Positions 45,448 to 60,280 of a stretch of DNA of 64,000 nucleotides are shown piece after piece (the stretch's first letter is position 1; each line of letters opens with the position of its first letter). The position numbers and the translations under genes are program-made. The stretch is from Gadus chalcogrammus (Eukaryota > Chordata > Actinopteri > Gadiformes > Gadidae): NCBI RefSeq assembly GCF_026213295.1, contig NC_079422.1:19737325-19801324 (forward strand), in the 5' to 3' direction. The notes below the pieces were generated by a model that was not told where the DNA came from, searched no databases, and saw only the letters and a list, made by a program, of their open reading frames with translations.

Positions 45448-45565
<118 letters not shown>

Positions 45566-46285
45566 TGAGCCTCTCAAACGCAAAGCATGGAAGAGAAGCG
45601 TTGGCAGAAACCGGCTATAATACGTCTGATAACTACATACATTTTGTAGTTATTGCAAATGTTCTATGAATTATGTGAAATAAATATATAAAGCACCACA
45701 TTATTTTTCTGTCTTTCCTAAAACTTCTATTTGTCGGAACACAAATAGTTTGGCTTCTCTGCTCTTGCTGTAGTTCACATTCTTCACAAACACCATCAAG
45801 TCATATCTGCTTTACAAAAACCACATGCCCTCACTGAACTCCACAGCCGTTTGAAGGGATGGCACAACACAGTGTATTATTGTGTTTCAGCACCCCCGTT
45901 TACATTAACAACCACATTTACATGAACCATCAAGGGGAGCCCTTAAGCAGAGAGTTGGCCTTAAACTCGTTTGAGTGGGAATTACCCAGCAGCCCCTGAA
46001 ACAAGGAGGCATTAAAGGACTTTGTGGCAGACTTGGCGAGTGATAACACACAGCCCCTTGGGCAGTGTTCAGCTCTGTCTGCTGTCCTCATATCCACGAG
46101 GCAACGTTGTGACTCGCCGTGAAATGTATTTAATATCTAAAATGACGAGATGAATATCTCATAATAGCCCTATACGAAATGACAAGAATGCATTACCGAA
46201 TGGCACGGGGCCACATGGACAACGGTCAAACAGACCTTTGTCCCTGGCTAAACCAATGAAAGGACCCGAATTGGATTTCCAGTCA

Positions 46286-46378
46286 CACACACTAACACAC
46301 ACACACACACACACACACACATAAACAAATGCACACGCACTACATGCACACACACACACACACACACGCAAACACACG
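46286..46378 (+). repeat. AC-rich repeat
   Basis: Two AC blocks with an ATAAACAAATGCACACGCAC spacer. Confidence 0.9.
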
Positions 46379-48364
46379 TACAGAAAATTACAAGAATTGG
46401 TTGTTAAAGGCAAATAAATCCAAACAACCACAGGCACTGGGAAGGAGGTAGACAGACTGACCAGACAACACCACAGAAAACACTAAACATCAACACTCCT
46501 GCTAATGGAGTCCGAAGACATCCTTTTGTTGGCTGACCACGGTGGAGTCCCACTCTCCAATGAGTGAGAAATCAATATCTACTGTCTCAGAACAAAGACA
46601 ATTCGATTTCCTCCCAGGCGTTTAAACTAGCCCGGGCTCTGATTTGAGACCACCTTCACCTCCTGAATGTCCGATCAATGGATTGCGGCTTCAAACAGAT
46701 TTTTTGCAAAATGAATGGAAAGTGACTTTGAAGGCGTGGTCCATAGTGTGTGTAGTGTGGCTGTCCGAAACACAGTACTAAGGTGTGGGACAGGAGGAAC
46801 TCTGATAGTGTCATGGGAAGGAGCTCACTGTATGGTAGTTTCAATGACAGCCTCATCATGCCCACTTGTCTTTATGGAAACGGGTACGTGTGTTTGGCGT
46901 TCTGTTCCTAGACACATACTTTGCAGAACATCACACACACAAACATACAACCGCACACAAGCAAGCGCACATGCACACACAGGGTTGTGCGTGTTTTGTG
47001 TTCTGTCCCTAGCGACGTGCTACAGAGCAGAGCGTCACACACGCACATGTCCACGAACGCGTACACACACAAACACACGTTCACGTACACACACGCACAC
47101 ACAGGCACGCACGCACACGAGTCTGCTTGCCTTCCTACCATACAGAGCAGTAACCTAGAGACACGGTGACAAAAGCAGAAAAATCAACTGAGTTATAAAA
47201 CAGAATGTGGGGATCATATGATTGATAACAATGTCCTGAGGTGTGAGCTGGCATTTATTAGTTTTGTTCGCATCGTTGGATATGAATTCCTGCATCACAT
47301 TCTCCCTCTCTCGCTTTATGGCAGAATCCAGGTCAACACACAACACACTGGGAATCATTGTTTAAATGTCCCCCACTGTGCTGGGTCCTTAACCATACAA
47401 AAGCTACCTGGCATATTATATTAGATACTAAAATATGGAGAAAATGGGGATCTGATGTTAGGTATTGAGGTAAAAATTAAACAATAGGGAGTAAAAGAGT
47501 ATATATCGGTTTTGTAAAACCGGCATTGGGCTGGGATTCAAACTGAGCTCTCCAAGTTTCAATTTGAACAGATGGATTCTAATGTTATTGCAACACAATT
47601 AAAAACCTTGCAATGTACAGTTCACATTATTGTTGCAGTGTTATATTGTCATATTCGCTTCTCTTTCCGCCAACTGTTTGGGATCTAGAGCTATAACAAG
47701 TGCCTCGAAATTAGCCAAATTAAGACTTTGACGTTCAACAAATATTTAATGTGTTGTTTTAATTGTCTTCAATTTTAGCGTTTGTTGCATCCTTTCTCTG
47801 TTGACTCCTGAACTTAGATTTACTAAAACAAGTGGTGAGACTGAGGCGCAGGCGACAACAAGACAAAGGCAACAAGAAGGAGAAAGGGAGAGAATTAGTA
47901 TGTGAGGGGGAAAGGGAGGTCACGGAAGCTCTTCAGTCGTTCTGGGGCCCCGGAATTAAATATTATACGTTCTCCCGTTTCAATTAGGGGAGCAATTACT
48001 CACTCACAGGCTACCACCATCAGAATCAAGCAGTTCACCCCGCACAACTGGGACTTCCTGTTCTCTGGAATCTTCCGGAGGGAGATATTTTTTTCCTGAG
48101 GCCTGAAGTTTCGAGACGACGACCGCAAACGAGGCTGCGAAGGCGAAACGGAATTACAATGCATATTATGTGGTTTTACGAAGAAAAAGAAAGAGAGATG
48201 AAAAGAATAGGAAACAGGCATTTCTGTCGTGCGTCTGGGGAAGGGCCCATCTGTGGTGAGAGAAGCGTATATTAAATGTGTCCGTTTGATGTCTAAGGGA
48301 TCTGGCTTTCTCAAAGATTTGCTTCGGAGAATTCCCCAAAGTGACAGATGTGACATGGTAGCCA

Positions 48365-48480
<116 letters not shown>

Positions 48481-50474
48481 CTGCATGACTGTGGACAGGT
48501 TGGCTATATATACACTTCCTTCTGATGGCTGACTAAAAATAAGCAGATATACCCTGTTATAGGCTAAAAATAAGTTGTCACTTCATTCCTCACCGGTTGA
48601 GAGGGATCCATTAGAAACATGCTCATTTACACAATGTTTACATCTTGTTTACCCTTCATCACTTGATGAAGTGTTGTCTATTGAGTTGCTACATACACTG
48701 TAGGTTTGGATGGGCCGCTGTGTAAGTTCTTCATAGAGTTTCAAATTTGCCCAACTTCTATAGTTAAAAAGGGTTGGAGTGTGACTGAACCCTCCTCATT
48801 GTGTATTGATCTTGGTTCTCCCACGTCTTATCACACATCAAACCTTGCCTATTACGCAATAAAGGAGACGAATCCCTTAACTCACAATTTATTTCGGTGA
48901 ATACAGTTCATGAACTTCTAATCAAACACACATATTCTCTTTGTGTGATGAAAGGCCTACTGTGGCAAAGGAATGGTTAACATAGTTAACATCATGAGAA
49001 TCCACATCAATCCGACACCGTGAACAGGCACTCGCTGAACCCTCACCAGCTAGCCAGCTAGTCATTTGTTTTGGGGGCGTGGCTTTGTCACTATCTCAAA
49101 ATAAAGCTTACTCTGGCTGGTTTCTCCAACCACAGCTTTATACATTATAAGCCTAAATTAAAAGATTACACATCTGTATATTGCAATTTGCAAAGTATAC
49201 TGCATATTTTTATGAGATGGCCTGCCGGATCATCTAAGTCGTACCTGAAAGGACATGTCAACGACAGAAAAGATGTCGCTTTAGTAAAAAAATGTTGCAT
49301 TGTGATTTTCTAATAATTGGGAGGACCAAAAGCCATCCCCATCTGAATAATTCTTCCTTACCCCCTTGCTTGTTGTTAAATTGTCTGAAAGCTTCTTGTT
49401 TTCCCTAGATGCATCACGTCACATTCATGGGACAAATGTGAATGTGACTTGATGAATAATGAACATGACATATGAGCATCATTCACACCCTTCTTATGGC
49501 AACATAAACACACAATGGCAGCATTGTCTGTATGCTAACTGCCAACCAACTCGTAAAGAAGTTGGTTGTGTGCGTTCGTTGCGACAGGAGCGATGGTATG
49601 AGTCTCAGAGAGTACATTTTATGTCTACTCCGTCAGTGCGTATGCAGTAATGGGTGTGAACGCAAAAGGAACTAACTTGTGCATATTACATAGAAAGCAT
49701 GCTTAACGAACACAATGAGATGAAGCATCAAACAAGGGGATGTTGGCCGCCCACTGCAGCCAATTTATCACAGAAGTGGTGAGCATGGCTGTGGGCTCTG
49801 AAACAAATCCAATGAACTCAAAGACTTAAAGCCATTACATCCCGATAGTGAAAACAGAGAATAACTCGACACAACTAGGGCAGAAATTCACCAATCCATC
49901 TCATGAATATTACAGCTGGTTTGGTCCGGCCTGCTGGCCAACGGTAGTGGACAGAAGAGAACGATATTAAAATATCTGTCCTGTCAAACTATGTATATTC
50001 ATGCATATTCAGAGAGTATCTCAGACTGAAATGAAATGCGATACATCCATCAATCCAAGATCAAGCAGGGCATTCCAATGCCAATTTCCCAATGGCCGTG
50101 TTTAAATTGCCTGTTTAAAAATGTTCCAGCACTTTGGCTAGGGGAAACGGTAGACTATTAATTAATCCAAGGATAAAACACATCATATAAAACGACGTGA
50201 CTCCCCATGGTCCTGCAATTTAAAACTGGTATAGCATGCCAAATCCCAATCTATTGAAAGCAATTCATTATAGTGAAAGCACCGACACAAAAAAGAAAGC
50301 CTGCTGCAACTCTAATTGTACTAATGAGAAGCAAAGCCTACTTTTTCCATCAAGACCTGACAAGGTCAATTAAGACTACAACTCTTGATTACTTATTGAC
50401 GGCAGCTGTCTCCTTGATTTACTATTTAAGGCAATTACAGCTGGCTATCACAGAGCGATAAACAAGCTAAAACC

Positions 50475-50972
50475 GGCTACGCTTTGATATCGCGCAAAGC
50501 CGCCACTCGGCTGAGCTTTACTGTACGCAACACCTGTCTCGTCTGGTACCACCATCGCTAAGAGCAAGAAAAAGTCGATCATCAAAGGCACAACTCTTCT
50601 CTGTTTTGGCACCGCTGTGGTGTGGAACGATCTCCCTGCCAACGTCAGGACGGCAGAGTCGCTCATCAGCTTCTGCAAAAGACTCAAGACGCACCTGTTG
50701 AGAGTTCAGAGGTTTCACCTACTCTGCACAGCCTCCCCCTCCCACCCCACCTACTTACTCTTTGTTGTACGTCCTTGCACTTAATGTACGCACTTATTGT
50801 ATGTTGGATTTAGTAATATAGCATCTTGTCCTAGCTATCTTTGTTGAATACGGGGAATGGGTTAAGCTAGTTCCATGAAGATCCTTACTGTACCGACAGC
50901 GATATATCGTTTCACTTTCACTATGACAAATGCACTTGTTGTAAGTCGCTTTGGATAAAGGTAATGTAAATG
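50475..50972 (+). mobile_element. L2-like LINE 3' fragment (end of reverse-transcriptase ORF plus 3' UTR)
   Basis: One frame reads KKKSIIKGTTLLCFGTAVVW then NDLPANVRTAESLISFCKRL and KTHLL, the typical C-terminal end of fish L2/CR1-type ORF2 (WNxLPxxVR...SFKxRLKTHL). A 3' UTR follows with CTTACTGTACCGACAGCGAT, ending GTAAGTCGCTTTGGATAAAG. 5'-truncated, not functional. Confidence 0.75.
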
Positions 50973-53900
50973 TCTCTCTGTGGAAGAGAGACACAAGCTC
51001 AGTTTAGGGTCCGGTTTATTATGCGGCAGCACCCTTTGCGCGCCGGGTGCACAAAGTGTGCCGCTCAAACGGAGGGACCACTTGTTTGTAAACTAACATT
51101 CCCCCAACGATACGGCTGATCCACAAAACGAGGCAGAACCTGTCACGCTTTGACGACAACGAGGTAAGACAGTCGGAGGCCCCGGCACCGTTCCACTTCT
51201 CTTGGCAGAGTGGAAGGAAGCGGGTTTGCTGTGGGCTAGGGATCGGGGAGAAACGTTGAAGGAACATTGAAGGAAATATAAAAATACATCAAGTTGCTCA
51301 GTCTGATTTAGAGTGAGTATTTGAAGGGAGTTTTGTAAACGGTTGAGGTCTGCAGAAAAGTGAGACTATATCTGATTCAATTTGCGATGCATAAACATAA
51401 CATTGAAAGAAGTATCAGCGTAAATATTAACGTTTGAGAGGAACGGCGGATCAGTTGTTCCTCTTAAGGTACCAAATGTCTTCACTTTCATCTGAGGATG
51501 GATTTTTTCAGTCATGGCAATGTCCATGTGATTGCTCAGGAAAAAGCTGAACATAGTTGAACATGAGCCCTTCCCCTTTTCATTCAATGGCGCATTTACC
51601 AGTGCTTTTGAAGGCTGTGACATCCCGAGACTTTAAGAGAAAATTGGTTTCCTAGAGAAATGCGGTTCATGATGCATTGTAAAGTCATTTCGAATACCGC
51701 AACCCTCCAAAGCGAAGGGGAGCTTGCGCAGTATTTGGTAGATGCAGTACATCCATCTGTGGCAAATCTTCAATTACTTTTCTCCGAGCCATGCATATTA
51801 TAAAGACTTTTTCAGATCATCGCTGAATGTGTTTGCTAATACTTAAAGCTCTGTAGAAAATCCCCCTGGGCAAATATTACTAATCCATACATTAATCCTT
51901 GCTTTTAAGATTTTGGGGTTTACACCTAACCTGGGTTGTACATCAAACTAGCATTTCCACAGCCTGCTATTTGATTTCCACGGTGCTTGGCGATGCCGGT
52001 TCTCCGACGCTACATTTGATCATTTCTCCTACACTCTGCATTCCTCATCATTTCTACCCACGCGTTTATTGCTACCATTTGTTTTTTCATTCTTTCATTA
52101 TGTTATATAATTTCAGTTTTGGCACATCCGTATGTGCAGCCAACTCTGTGGCAAATAGCACTTTCAACAGAGAGTTCATCAAATGGGGAATGGATGGGTT
52201 TCTCATCCACTTTCCACAATTTCAATTCTTGGATACATTTTTCATGTCAATGTTTCATGTAACTCCATGCCACGGAGATGCTGTTTGAACCACTCGCTGC
52301 CATTTGATCCCGGTTGTTGTTTTTGATGTGCATCTATGCTACTGTTTGACTGTACTCAAGTCAGATGGGCTGTGAAACTGATGTATAATCCCCTCAGATC
52401 AGCCGTCCAGGGCAATAAACTGGGCTTTCTGCCATCACACAACCCCCTTATAAGTTCTCCTCACAGAACCTGCACGCAAACTCACACAATTCATGTTAGT
52501 TAATCTCTTTCACAAGGTCTTGGCACCGGCCATTAAAATAGGCAAGACAAATTTTCCGCCTCGGTCTTCCATTTTGGTTTTGGTTTCTAAACGGCCCTCG
52601 TTGGGTTTTCGTTAGTAAGTTTACGAACTGTTTCCAAGCTTGATTAAATGTCAGCACCTCCCTGCGACACTTCGATTTTATTGCAACAACGTTTATTAAG
52701 ACCTGAATCCAGCAACAGTTTTATCATCATAGAGACCTTCACCCATTTTGGGTTATTTTGGACATTTGCCAATGAAAATGGGGTAGAAGGCCCTGTTATC
52801 TCCTTCAATAAAAGACAGTAGCAACACTCAAGTTCATTAGTTCATATTTTATATATAAATTAAGGATTTATACATTTATGCAGATAAAGAAAAAATACAA
52901 AACATTTTTTTTTGATCTTACATGACATTTACATGTGAAAATGTACACAATATAATCAATAACTTACAAATCTTTTTATCGGCATAAAAATAGAGCTCTA
53001 TATAAAAGTGTGTTCGTATGTACATACAGTATACATAAACACGGTTATTTTTATTTTTTCCCCAACTGGATGTCCGTCAGAGTGAGTGACAGATAAACGC
53101 GTTCAAAAACAGTTCAACCTGTAGTGTGGGCTTCGCTCTTTTTTCCACGGCCGCATTAGGTTTTTCCCCAATAATAAACGTGAACTCGCAAAATATATAT
53201 TACATATCAATAACACAACGAAAACCTGTTGGAGATGGGGGGGGTGGGGGGGTCAGGGGACGGAGGACAAGGGGGTACCGTGTATCAAAACGTTATAAAT
53301 GTACAAAATGCAACAGCAGTGATGGGGAATAGACACAAAGTGCGCTAGCAGCAGTCGCTTCACTGGTTCACATATGGCCGACATGCACGAGAATGAGCAA
53401 ACACAAACCAAAAACAACCCGAACACAAACTGCAAACCGCCCTTCTCCTTCGCATGGGTCCTGTCTGGTGACGCCGACGACATCGCTTCATTATCAAAAT
53501 AAATATGTTTTTCCTTTCAAATTTGTATACCCCCTATAGTAGCCGTTTTTTTTTTTTTTCTGTGTGTGTGTTTTTCTCAAGGCACTGCAATGACTCAGAT
53601 GGGATGTGAGCGGTGGGTTTATTACTCGTTTCCATGAGGAGTGGTTGAAATGGGAGATGGTGGTGGTGGTGGTGGTGCGTCGTGTGCAAATCCCATATGT
53701 GTGTCCTGTACATACGGTGTTGGTGAGGAGATGAAATACACTTTGTGATTCGCGCAGGGGGGGGGGTGGGGGGGGGGGGGTAAACCACGGGTCCTTCTTG
53801 GTGAACGTACTAAAATAAAGAGTGACACGTATACTGGAGGACGGATGCGATGCCCTTTGAAGTCCTCCCCAAATAAAACGTTCCGCTCGGAGCGTCATAG

Positions 53901-54101
53901 CCTCTTAACTGCCGGTCGACGTCGGACCGTGTCATTCCGAGCGACAGATTCAAGGTAGTTTGGACTCCGGGAAAAAAACTCCAGAGGACTCTCGTAATGT
54001 ACCGTTTAATCTGTTACATTTAGAAAAGCTTTAATTATAAAGGTTTTAATTACAACTTCAGAGCAGAGTAAAGAGAGGCAGAGAGCAAGACAGGCAGAGA
54101 G

Positions 54102-54145
<44 letters not shown>

Positions 54146-54165
54146 CGCGAGAGCGAGAGATATAG
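54102..54165 (+). repeat. (GA)n microsatellite
   Basis: Mostly GA with GC interruptions, in the predicted csmd3 3' UTR (CU repeat in the transcript). Confidence 0.93.
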
Positions 54166-54994
54166 CACAGAGAGCAGAGAGAGAGAAAGATGGAGAGAGC
54201 GAGAGAAACTTGTTGAAATAAAAAATAACCGAAAAGTCAAGACTATTCTAAGACTGATGTGCTTAAATCAGTAACAGAACGCCAGTTTTATAAGAGTTGG
54301 CGACCCGGTACATGTACGACATACTTAAAAGTGTTCTTTTTTTTAACAAAACTACCGTAGAAAAACATACTTTTTCACAGTTGGATTCAGCACTGTGGAG
54401 AGATCCATAGAGGGACACCATGACACTGGAAACCGTACACACACCGTACGGATATAAATAAAACTCCAAACACCCCAAAGAATCTGGAAATTTAAACGTT
54501 CTCTTTTTAAGTGTGGAGGGGGTAAACATCGATGTAGAGGTAATTGGGGGGGGGGGGGGGGAGAAATGAACCTTGAAGGGGGAACAGTGCCCACATCAGT
54601 CTCTTCTCTAGTACCTAGACCCCCTGCTCCCCCAGACCGCCGCCGGGGAAATGGCCGCTACACAACAACGACGCCGTCCGGGACTCAACATGTAGTTTGG
54701 CATCTTCGATTCAGCCCCCCCCCCCCCCCCCCCCCCCCCGCACCCCAGGAATATAAAATACTCCCGGAGGGAGGAGGGGCAGCTTTGATATTTTTATTAG
54801 TATTTATGTCCTTTTCTTAATAAAGCTGACACTCACGGAGTGTAAAGAAATAAATAAACCTATCTCTTCACCCAACGGAGGAGGAGGAGGAGGGGGGGCC
54901 GACCTAAAGCCCTCCATTACCTCACTTACTCAGCAAATTATTGAACCGTCATATCTGTTGCTCAAAGTGTGCTTTGTGTTGCCTAGACCTAGCT

Positions 54995-55011
54995 TGTGTG
55001 TGTGTGTGTGT

Positions 55012-55052
<41 letters not shown>

Positions 55053-55103
55053 CGGAAACAGGAAATATATGCATGCCCTGTGTTTGTTTCTCTCTTTTCT
55101 TTA

Positions 55104-55143
<40 letters not shown>

Positions 55144-55144
55144 G
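54995..55144 (+). repeat. GT repeats in the csmd3 3' UTR
   Basis: Two GT tracts (54995-55050 and 55107-55144) about 100-240 bp from the stop codon; CA repeats in the transcript. Confidence 0.93.
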
Positions 55145-55240
55145 TAGCATAAAGCATATGCGTGCGTTCCCTCCGTGCGCGTACGTATGCGCGTGTGAAT
55201 ATGTGCTGACTGTGTTTCTTTCCGCCCCACTAGGCAGCCC

Positions 55241-55406
55241 TCAGACCATGGTGCAGACGGTGTTGAGGGTGGGGTCGAAGCGCACCACCTTGCCCTCGGC
55301 CGCCTTGGTGGTGCTGCTGCTGTTGTACATGGGGTTCTCGAAGGTGGCCTGGCCGTTGTTGTTCTCGTGCACCGCGCAGCCTGTGTACTGCGCCTTGTCC
55401 GTTTTC
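55241..55406 (-). CDS. csmd3: csmd3 terminal coding exon (cytoplasmic tail)
   Basis: [20 protein letters not shown], then [20 protein letters not shown] and [14 protein letters not shown], with TGA at 55243-55241. FENPMY resembles an NPxY-type sorting or adaptor motif. The C-terminal Val could fit a PDZ ligand, which is speculative. Confidence 0.96.
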
Positions 55407-57191
55407 CTATTGCAGCGCCGACGTCAAAGGGAACAATCACACACACACACACACACACGCGCGCGCACGCACACGGAGACAGACACGCACGCAAACACAG
55501 ACAAACAGACAGACAGACAGACGCAGACAGACAGACACGCACAGATAAACACAGACAGACATTCACACAGACACACACACAGGCACACACACAGACAAAC
55601 ACACACACACAGACACACAATACAAACAAGCAAATTAGCTAGCTCCAACAGCAATTACTCCTCCCTTATCTTGGCATGAGGTGGTGCAACCCGAGGTACA
55701 TGCGCTACTAAACGGTGGGACCACTTATTCGCAGGCAGAGCCCAGCCGAGGGCTTCGCTGGGTAATGAACGTGACAAAGGCGATGTGCTTTGAATCTCCA
55801 GAGCCCGGAATGCATCTATCAGTAGGCATGTGTGTGTGATAACAAAATTTGAGATTTGTCCAAATACGTACATTCACGCAGGCTTGCAGTGAGTGCGAGC
55901 CCACACACGCGATTACATCCCTACAGTGATTCATTCGGTTGCAAGGGAACTGTCAAACTCATTCCACTGATATCTGGACTGTGCACACACTGTATACCAT
56001 CCTGTGTTTACAAGGCACATCACACATAACTCTGGGCATTAACCCACAGCCGCCACATTAAAAACGTCACTGTGCATTTCTGCGGGGCAGACAGTGTGGA
56101 GAGAGGCGCCGCAGAAAGCGTGCTATTTTGTGTCTTTATATAGTCTAGTAAATACACATGTGGAGACAGGTACGTCACAACGCGACTCTGCTCTACTCCC
56201 CCTTACAGAGCAGAGAGGCAGTGGTGCCAACCAAAGCCTAAAGCGGGGGGCTGTCAAACACTAACACTAATGTAGCCCCCCAGCCAAGTACCCCCTTTCA
56301 ACAGGACCAACCTTATTGCGGAGTAGATTTAAATCATGAATATAAATCATGAATGCATGCGCATGTTATTTGGTGTGCACAAGAATATTAAATGCATATT
56401 ACCAAACTTTAGAATTGCGATGTACCACTTCATTTTTTTTTTATTGAGGAGGTTCTCGGATTGGATTCACTGTGTTACGTGTGGAATTCTATTACAATTA
56501 TTAATAACCAATATTCTTATTTTACTTCCTCTACTTGCATGTTATTTGGAGTGCACATGAATATTAAACGCGGGTTGCCGAACTTGTAGGTTAGAATTCC
56601 TATGTGCCACTTAATCTTTTTTTATCTAGGAGGCATTCGGATTGAATTCACTGTATTAGCTGTGGATTTATATTACAATTGTTAATAACCAATATTCTTA
56701 TTTCAATTCCTCTACTTCTTCCCTACCGTCCCCTAAAGTACCCATATGGGTGCGAGAACCGCAATTTGAGAACAATTGGGCCTCAGGCCCAGAGGGCATT
56801 ACCTTTGCTTGTAGAGATAGAAGCCGAGCCCCGCGAATATGAGGGCGAAGAAAGGCACCAGGATGGCCACGGCCACGGAGCTGCTGTTGGTGGCGCCGCT
56901 GGACTCGGGCTCCACCGCCGTGACGTTCTCCCGCACGCTCATGCCTGCAGGGGGGGGTCCCCAACACACACAACCAGGGTTTGGACCACAAGGCCAGACC
57001 AACGACGACCGGCGCCCAGTGGAACAGGCTCTGGAAACGGGAAGCCCGTTCGGATGGGAACGATGAGCAGGATGTGGATGATGATGACGATGACGATGGT
57101 GAAGGTGATGAAGATGACGCTGTGGATGTCTTGGAGGGAACGTAGGCGCCTTGGATGGAGGGACACTCTGAATTAAGATGACGATGATGTC

Positions 57192-57224
<33 letters not shown>

Positions 57225-57307
57225 ACCTGGGAGGGTGGAGGGATTGGTCCACTTTAAGGATGGCTGACCTTGGATGGACAGAAACTCTGAATTAGGACGA
57301 GGACTGA

Positions 57308-57357
<50 letters not shown>

Positions 57358-57397
57358 CGACGACGACGATCACGATCATGATGATGACGATGATCAC

Positions 57398-57428
<31 letters not shown>

Positions 57429-60239
57429 CCTGCTAGGTTGAAAGGGACGGGGAGTGCCCGCTTTAAGGATGCGTGATCTTGGAAGGATAGGAGCGGCAAT
57501 ATGGCGTTAGAGGACATCAGCATTGACGGCGGTGGCGGCGTGGCGAGGGATGGGCGGGAGGGGGGGGGGGGGGGAGGCAGCGGTGCGATCAGCGTCTGTA
57601 TCTAATGAGCATCTGCTGATCTATTATCCGCTAATACGGAGCACATCTGCCGTCCCTTTTGGAACTTTGATTGGTTTTCCAACTCGAGGAGCGTTGGCAT
57701 TTTCATCAGAGACTGCGGTTCTGACAAAGTTGGCTCTGACTTCTTAAGGACACGTGAATGGATGAATGGATAACTCACACAAAAGTAAACAGAAAGACAT
57801 GACGAGATGGAATGAGATCAGTGTTTTGGAGGGGGATAAACACTTGTGTTTTGACACCCGTTCAACAGGCGAGATAATGATTCCAACAAACTGTCACCTT
57901 TTATAGGATCTAGGCTTTTTGATTTTCTTTATCTGCAATTTATTCGGTTTGTCATTTCACCCACTAATTTGTATGATTAGTGTATTAATATGCGGTCCTG
58001 AGAGATGACTCAGGGAATGAGTGAAGCGCTATGGCTGTTCCCTGGGATGGTTTCATGGACGGTGATGTGATTCTTGAATATATCATCCTGCCACAATATG
58101 TGACATTTAACCCTTTGCGTTGAGATATCTCCTGTCCAAGAGCAAATAAAGTGGAAGTTTATCCCTGGGGGGGGGGGGGGGGTGTTTGCATTTTAGGGTT
58201 GGAAAAGCTGTCTATTTCATGGGCAAATCCACTCGTATAAAATATATAGAAGGAAGATTGTGGAAACCCCATCGGGATTGGATGATTGTGACGGACACAG
58301 ACTAGTCTCCACGGTCTGATGTTTTAAGCAAAGCCAAACATCGTGTGGAACTAGTCCCCACCCACTATCAAACTTTTCTCAAACACCTCCGCACAAACTT
58401 CGTGTCGACCCTTTACTACTTTTTTTCTCCAATAAGTTGTTTTACGGTTGGGTTGTCCTTAGAGCCGATGCAGTGATGCGAGTGCCCCGAGATGTTCCTC
58501 CAGTATGAAGCTAGATACCATTATAGAAACAACACCCGCATGAGTTGGAGCCAACTTTCTCCAACCTTAACCCCATCTCCAGCCCCCACGTCAATACATT
58601 TCCATCAGGTCAGTACTCTTTGTGGAAGCCTCCCTTCCCAAAAAACATTAACCTTGAAACATTTTGTTTCATTGATAAGGCTTCCCAAAAAGTGTCTGTG
58701 TTGAATGATTGACAGGCCACTTAAGGCTGCCGATTCAGCTACCGGCCAGAGGTTTAGCTCGCTTCCACAATACTGAGTATTCTTCGAACAAATTTCCATC
58801 TATTCGATTTCTAACTGCCCCCAAAAACCGGTAGCGGAATAAAGTTATTCCTCTCTGACCCGATGGAGAGGTCAAAGAAGCTGCTTCCGTGTCTTTTCAA
58901 GCAGTCTGCTCACTTTCTCAAAGTTGTTTTTTTGGAGTTGGAGGAAGTGGACGTGACGTACCCAGTCTCTGCAGTCCAAACTGCCCGTAGTCTTTGCCCT
59001 GGATGGAGCCCTGCAGCACGTAGCTGCCGCCGTCTGGCTCCGCGGAAACCTATAGGACACACAGCGTTACATACATGCGCACACACAAACCTTTTGGAAA
59101 CGCACAACACAACCGGCAACGCATACAAATCAAAAGGAAGGCTTGCGAGTACCCAAGTACCCAACAAGCTCTTCTGTGGCTGTGTGTGTGTGTGTTTGGC
59201 GTCTGTGTGTGTGTATGTATGTGTGTATTCACACAAGGAGGAGCGAGGAGGAGACACGACACAGCACACTATGTGATCATTATCGTTCCCAGAAGGATGA
59301 AAAGGCCCCTCGTGAACAACCCAGTCGCGCCGCAACGTTTATTAAAGGAAGATGAATTCCCAAGCAGTTTCTTAATTCAGTTCAATCAATGACCATGAAC
59401 ATCTCCGGATGAAACGCATCTGGGCCCTTGTTGTAATCCCGTACGATACGTCTGCATAATGCAATTATCCCGATGATTCGAGGGGGTCCGTGGAAACAGC
59501 CTTTTCTCATTCTTCCGCCCCCGCGTCCTCTTCACGTTTCAAGTGCATGTATACATACATCGTCTAACAAAATAATAACGAGTCAAAGAGAAACTATCGT
59601 CTTCACGGTTAATTTGTAAATGATGTAAACACAAGAAAAAAAGGACCGGGAGAGGAAGAAGTTGAGGTGCGGCGAAGTTGAGTCGCTTGTACACATTGTG
59701 GCTCCACAACTGAATTCAACTGCAGTTTCACTTTCTCCCAGAGTAATCTACTTTTCAATCAGGTCTCCCTCCCTAAAAAGAACTATTTTGGTGTTTGTGT
59801 GTGTGTGCTTGTGGCTGTGTTCTTGTGTGTTTGTGTGTGTGTGTCTTGGTGTTTGCGCATCTATGTGCGTGTGTGTGTGTCGGCGCGCATGTCTGCGCGT
59901 CTGTTTGTTTATGTGCACCTGTGCATGTGCTTGTTCGCGAGCATGTGTGCATGCGCATGTGCACCTGTGCGTGTTTGCGTGTGCGTGCGAGGGGGGAACC
60001 CACTCCATAATTCATTGTGTGTACTCACGAATCCGTCCATGGCCCAGGAGTCGTGTGTGATCCTGCTGAAGGGGGAGCCGTGGGCCAGGGCCCGGGCCTG
60101 TCTGAGCAGCAGCGTCAGCCGCGCCTCCTGGCTCTTGTACACTCCTACACACAGACACACCGTCAAACACACACACACACACACAGTCACACAGTCACAA
60201 CGTCAAACACACACACACACACACACACAGTCACAACGT

Positions 60240-60280
<41 letters not shown>

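Larger units (their letters stand above)
52830..55240 (-). other. csmd3: csmd3 3' UTR (predicted, end uncertain)
   Basis: Noncoding sequence after the stop. Several minus-strand AATAAA words occur (for example at about 53618-53623 and 53050-53055), and an AT-rich block lies at 52840-53060. Which is used cannot be told from sequence. The region also holds GT repeats, a 64-bp GA run and poly-G/C runs. Confidence 0.4.

Noticed and set aside
51899..52288. 129-aa + strand open frame
   Set aside because: It has no ATG at its stated start, no recognisable domain and no splice context; treated as chance.
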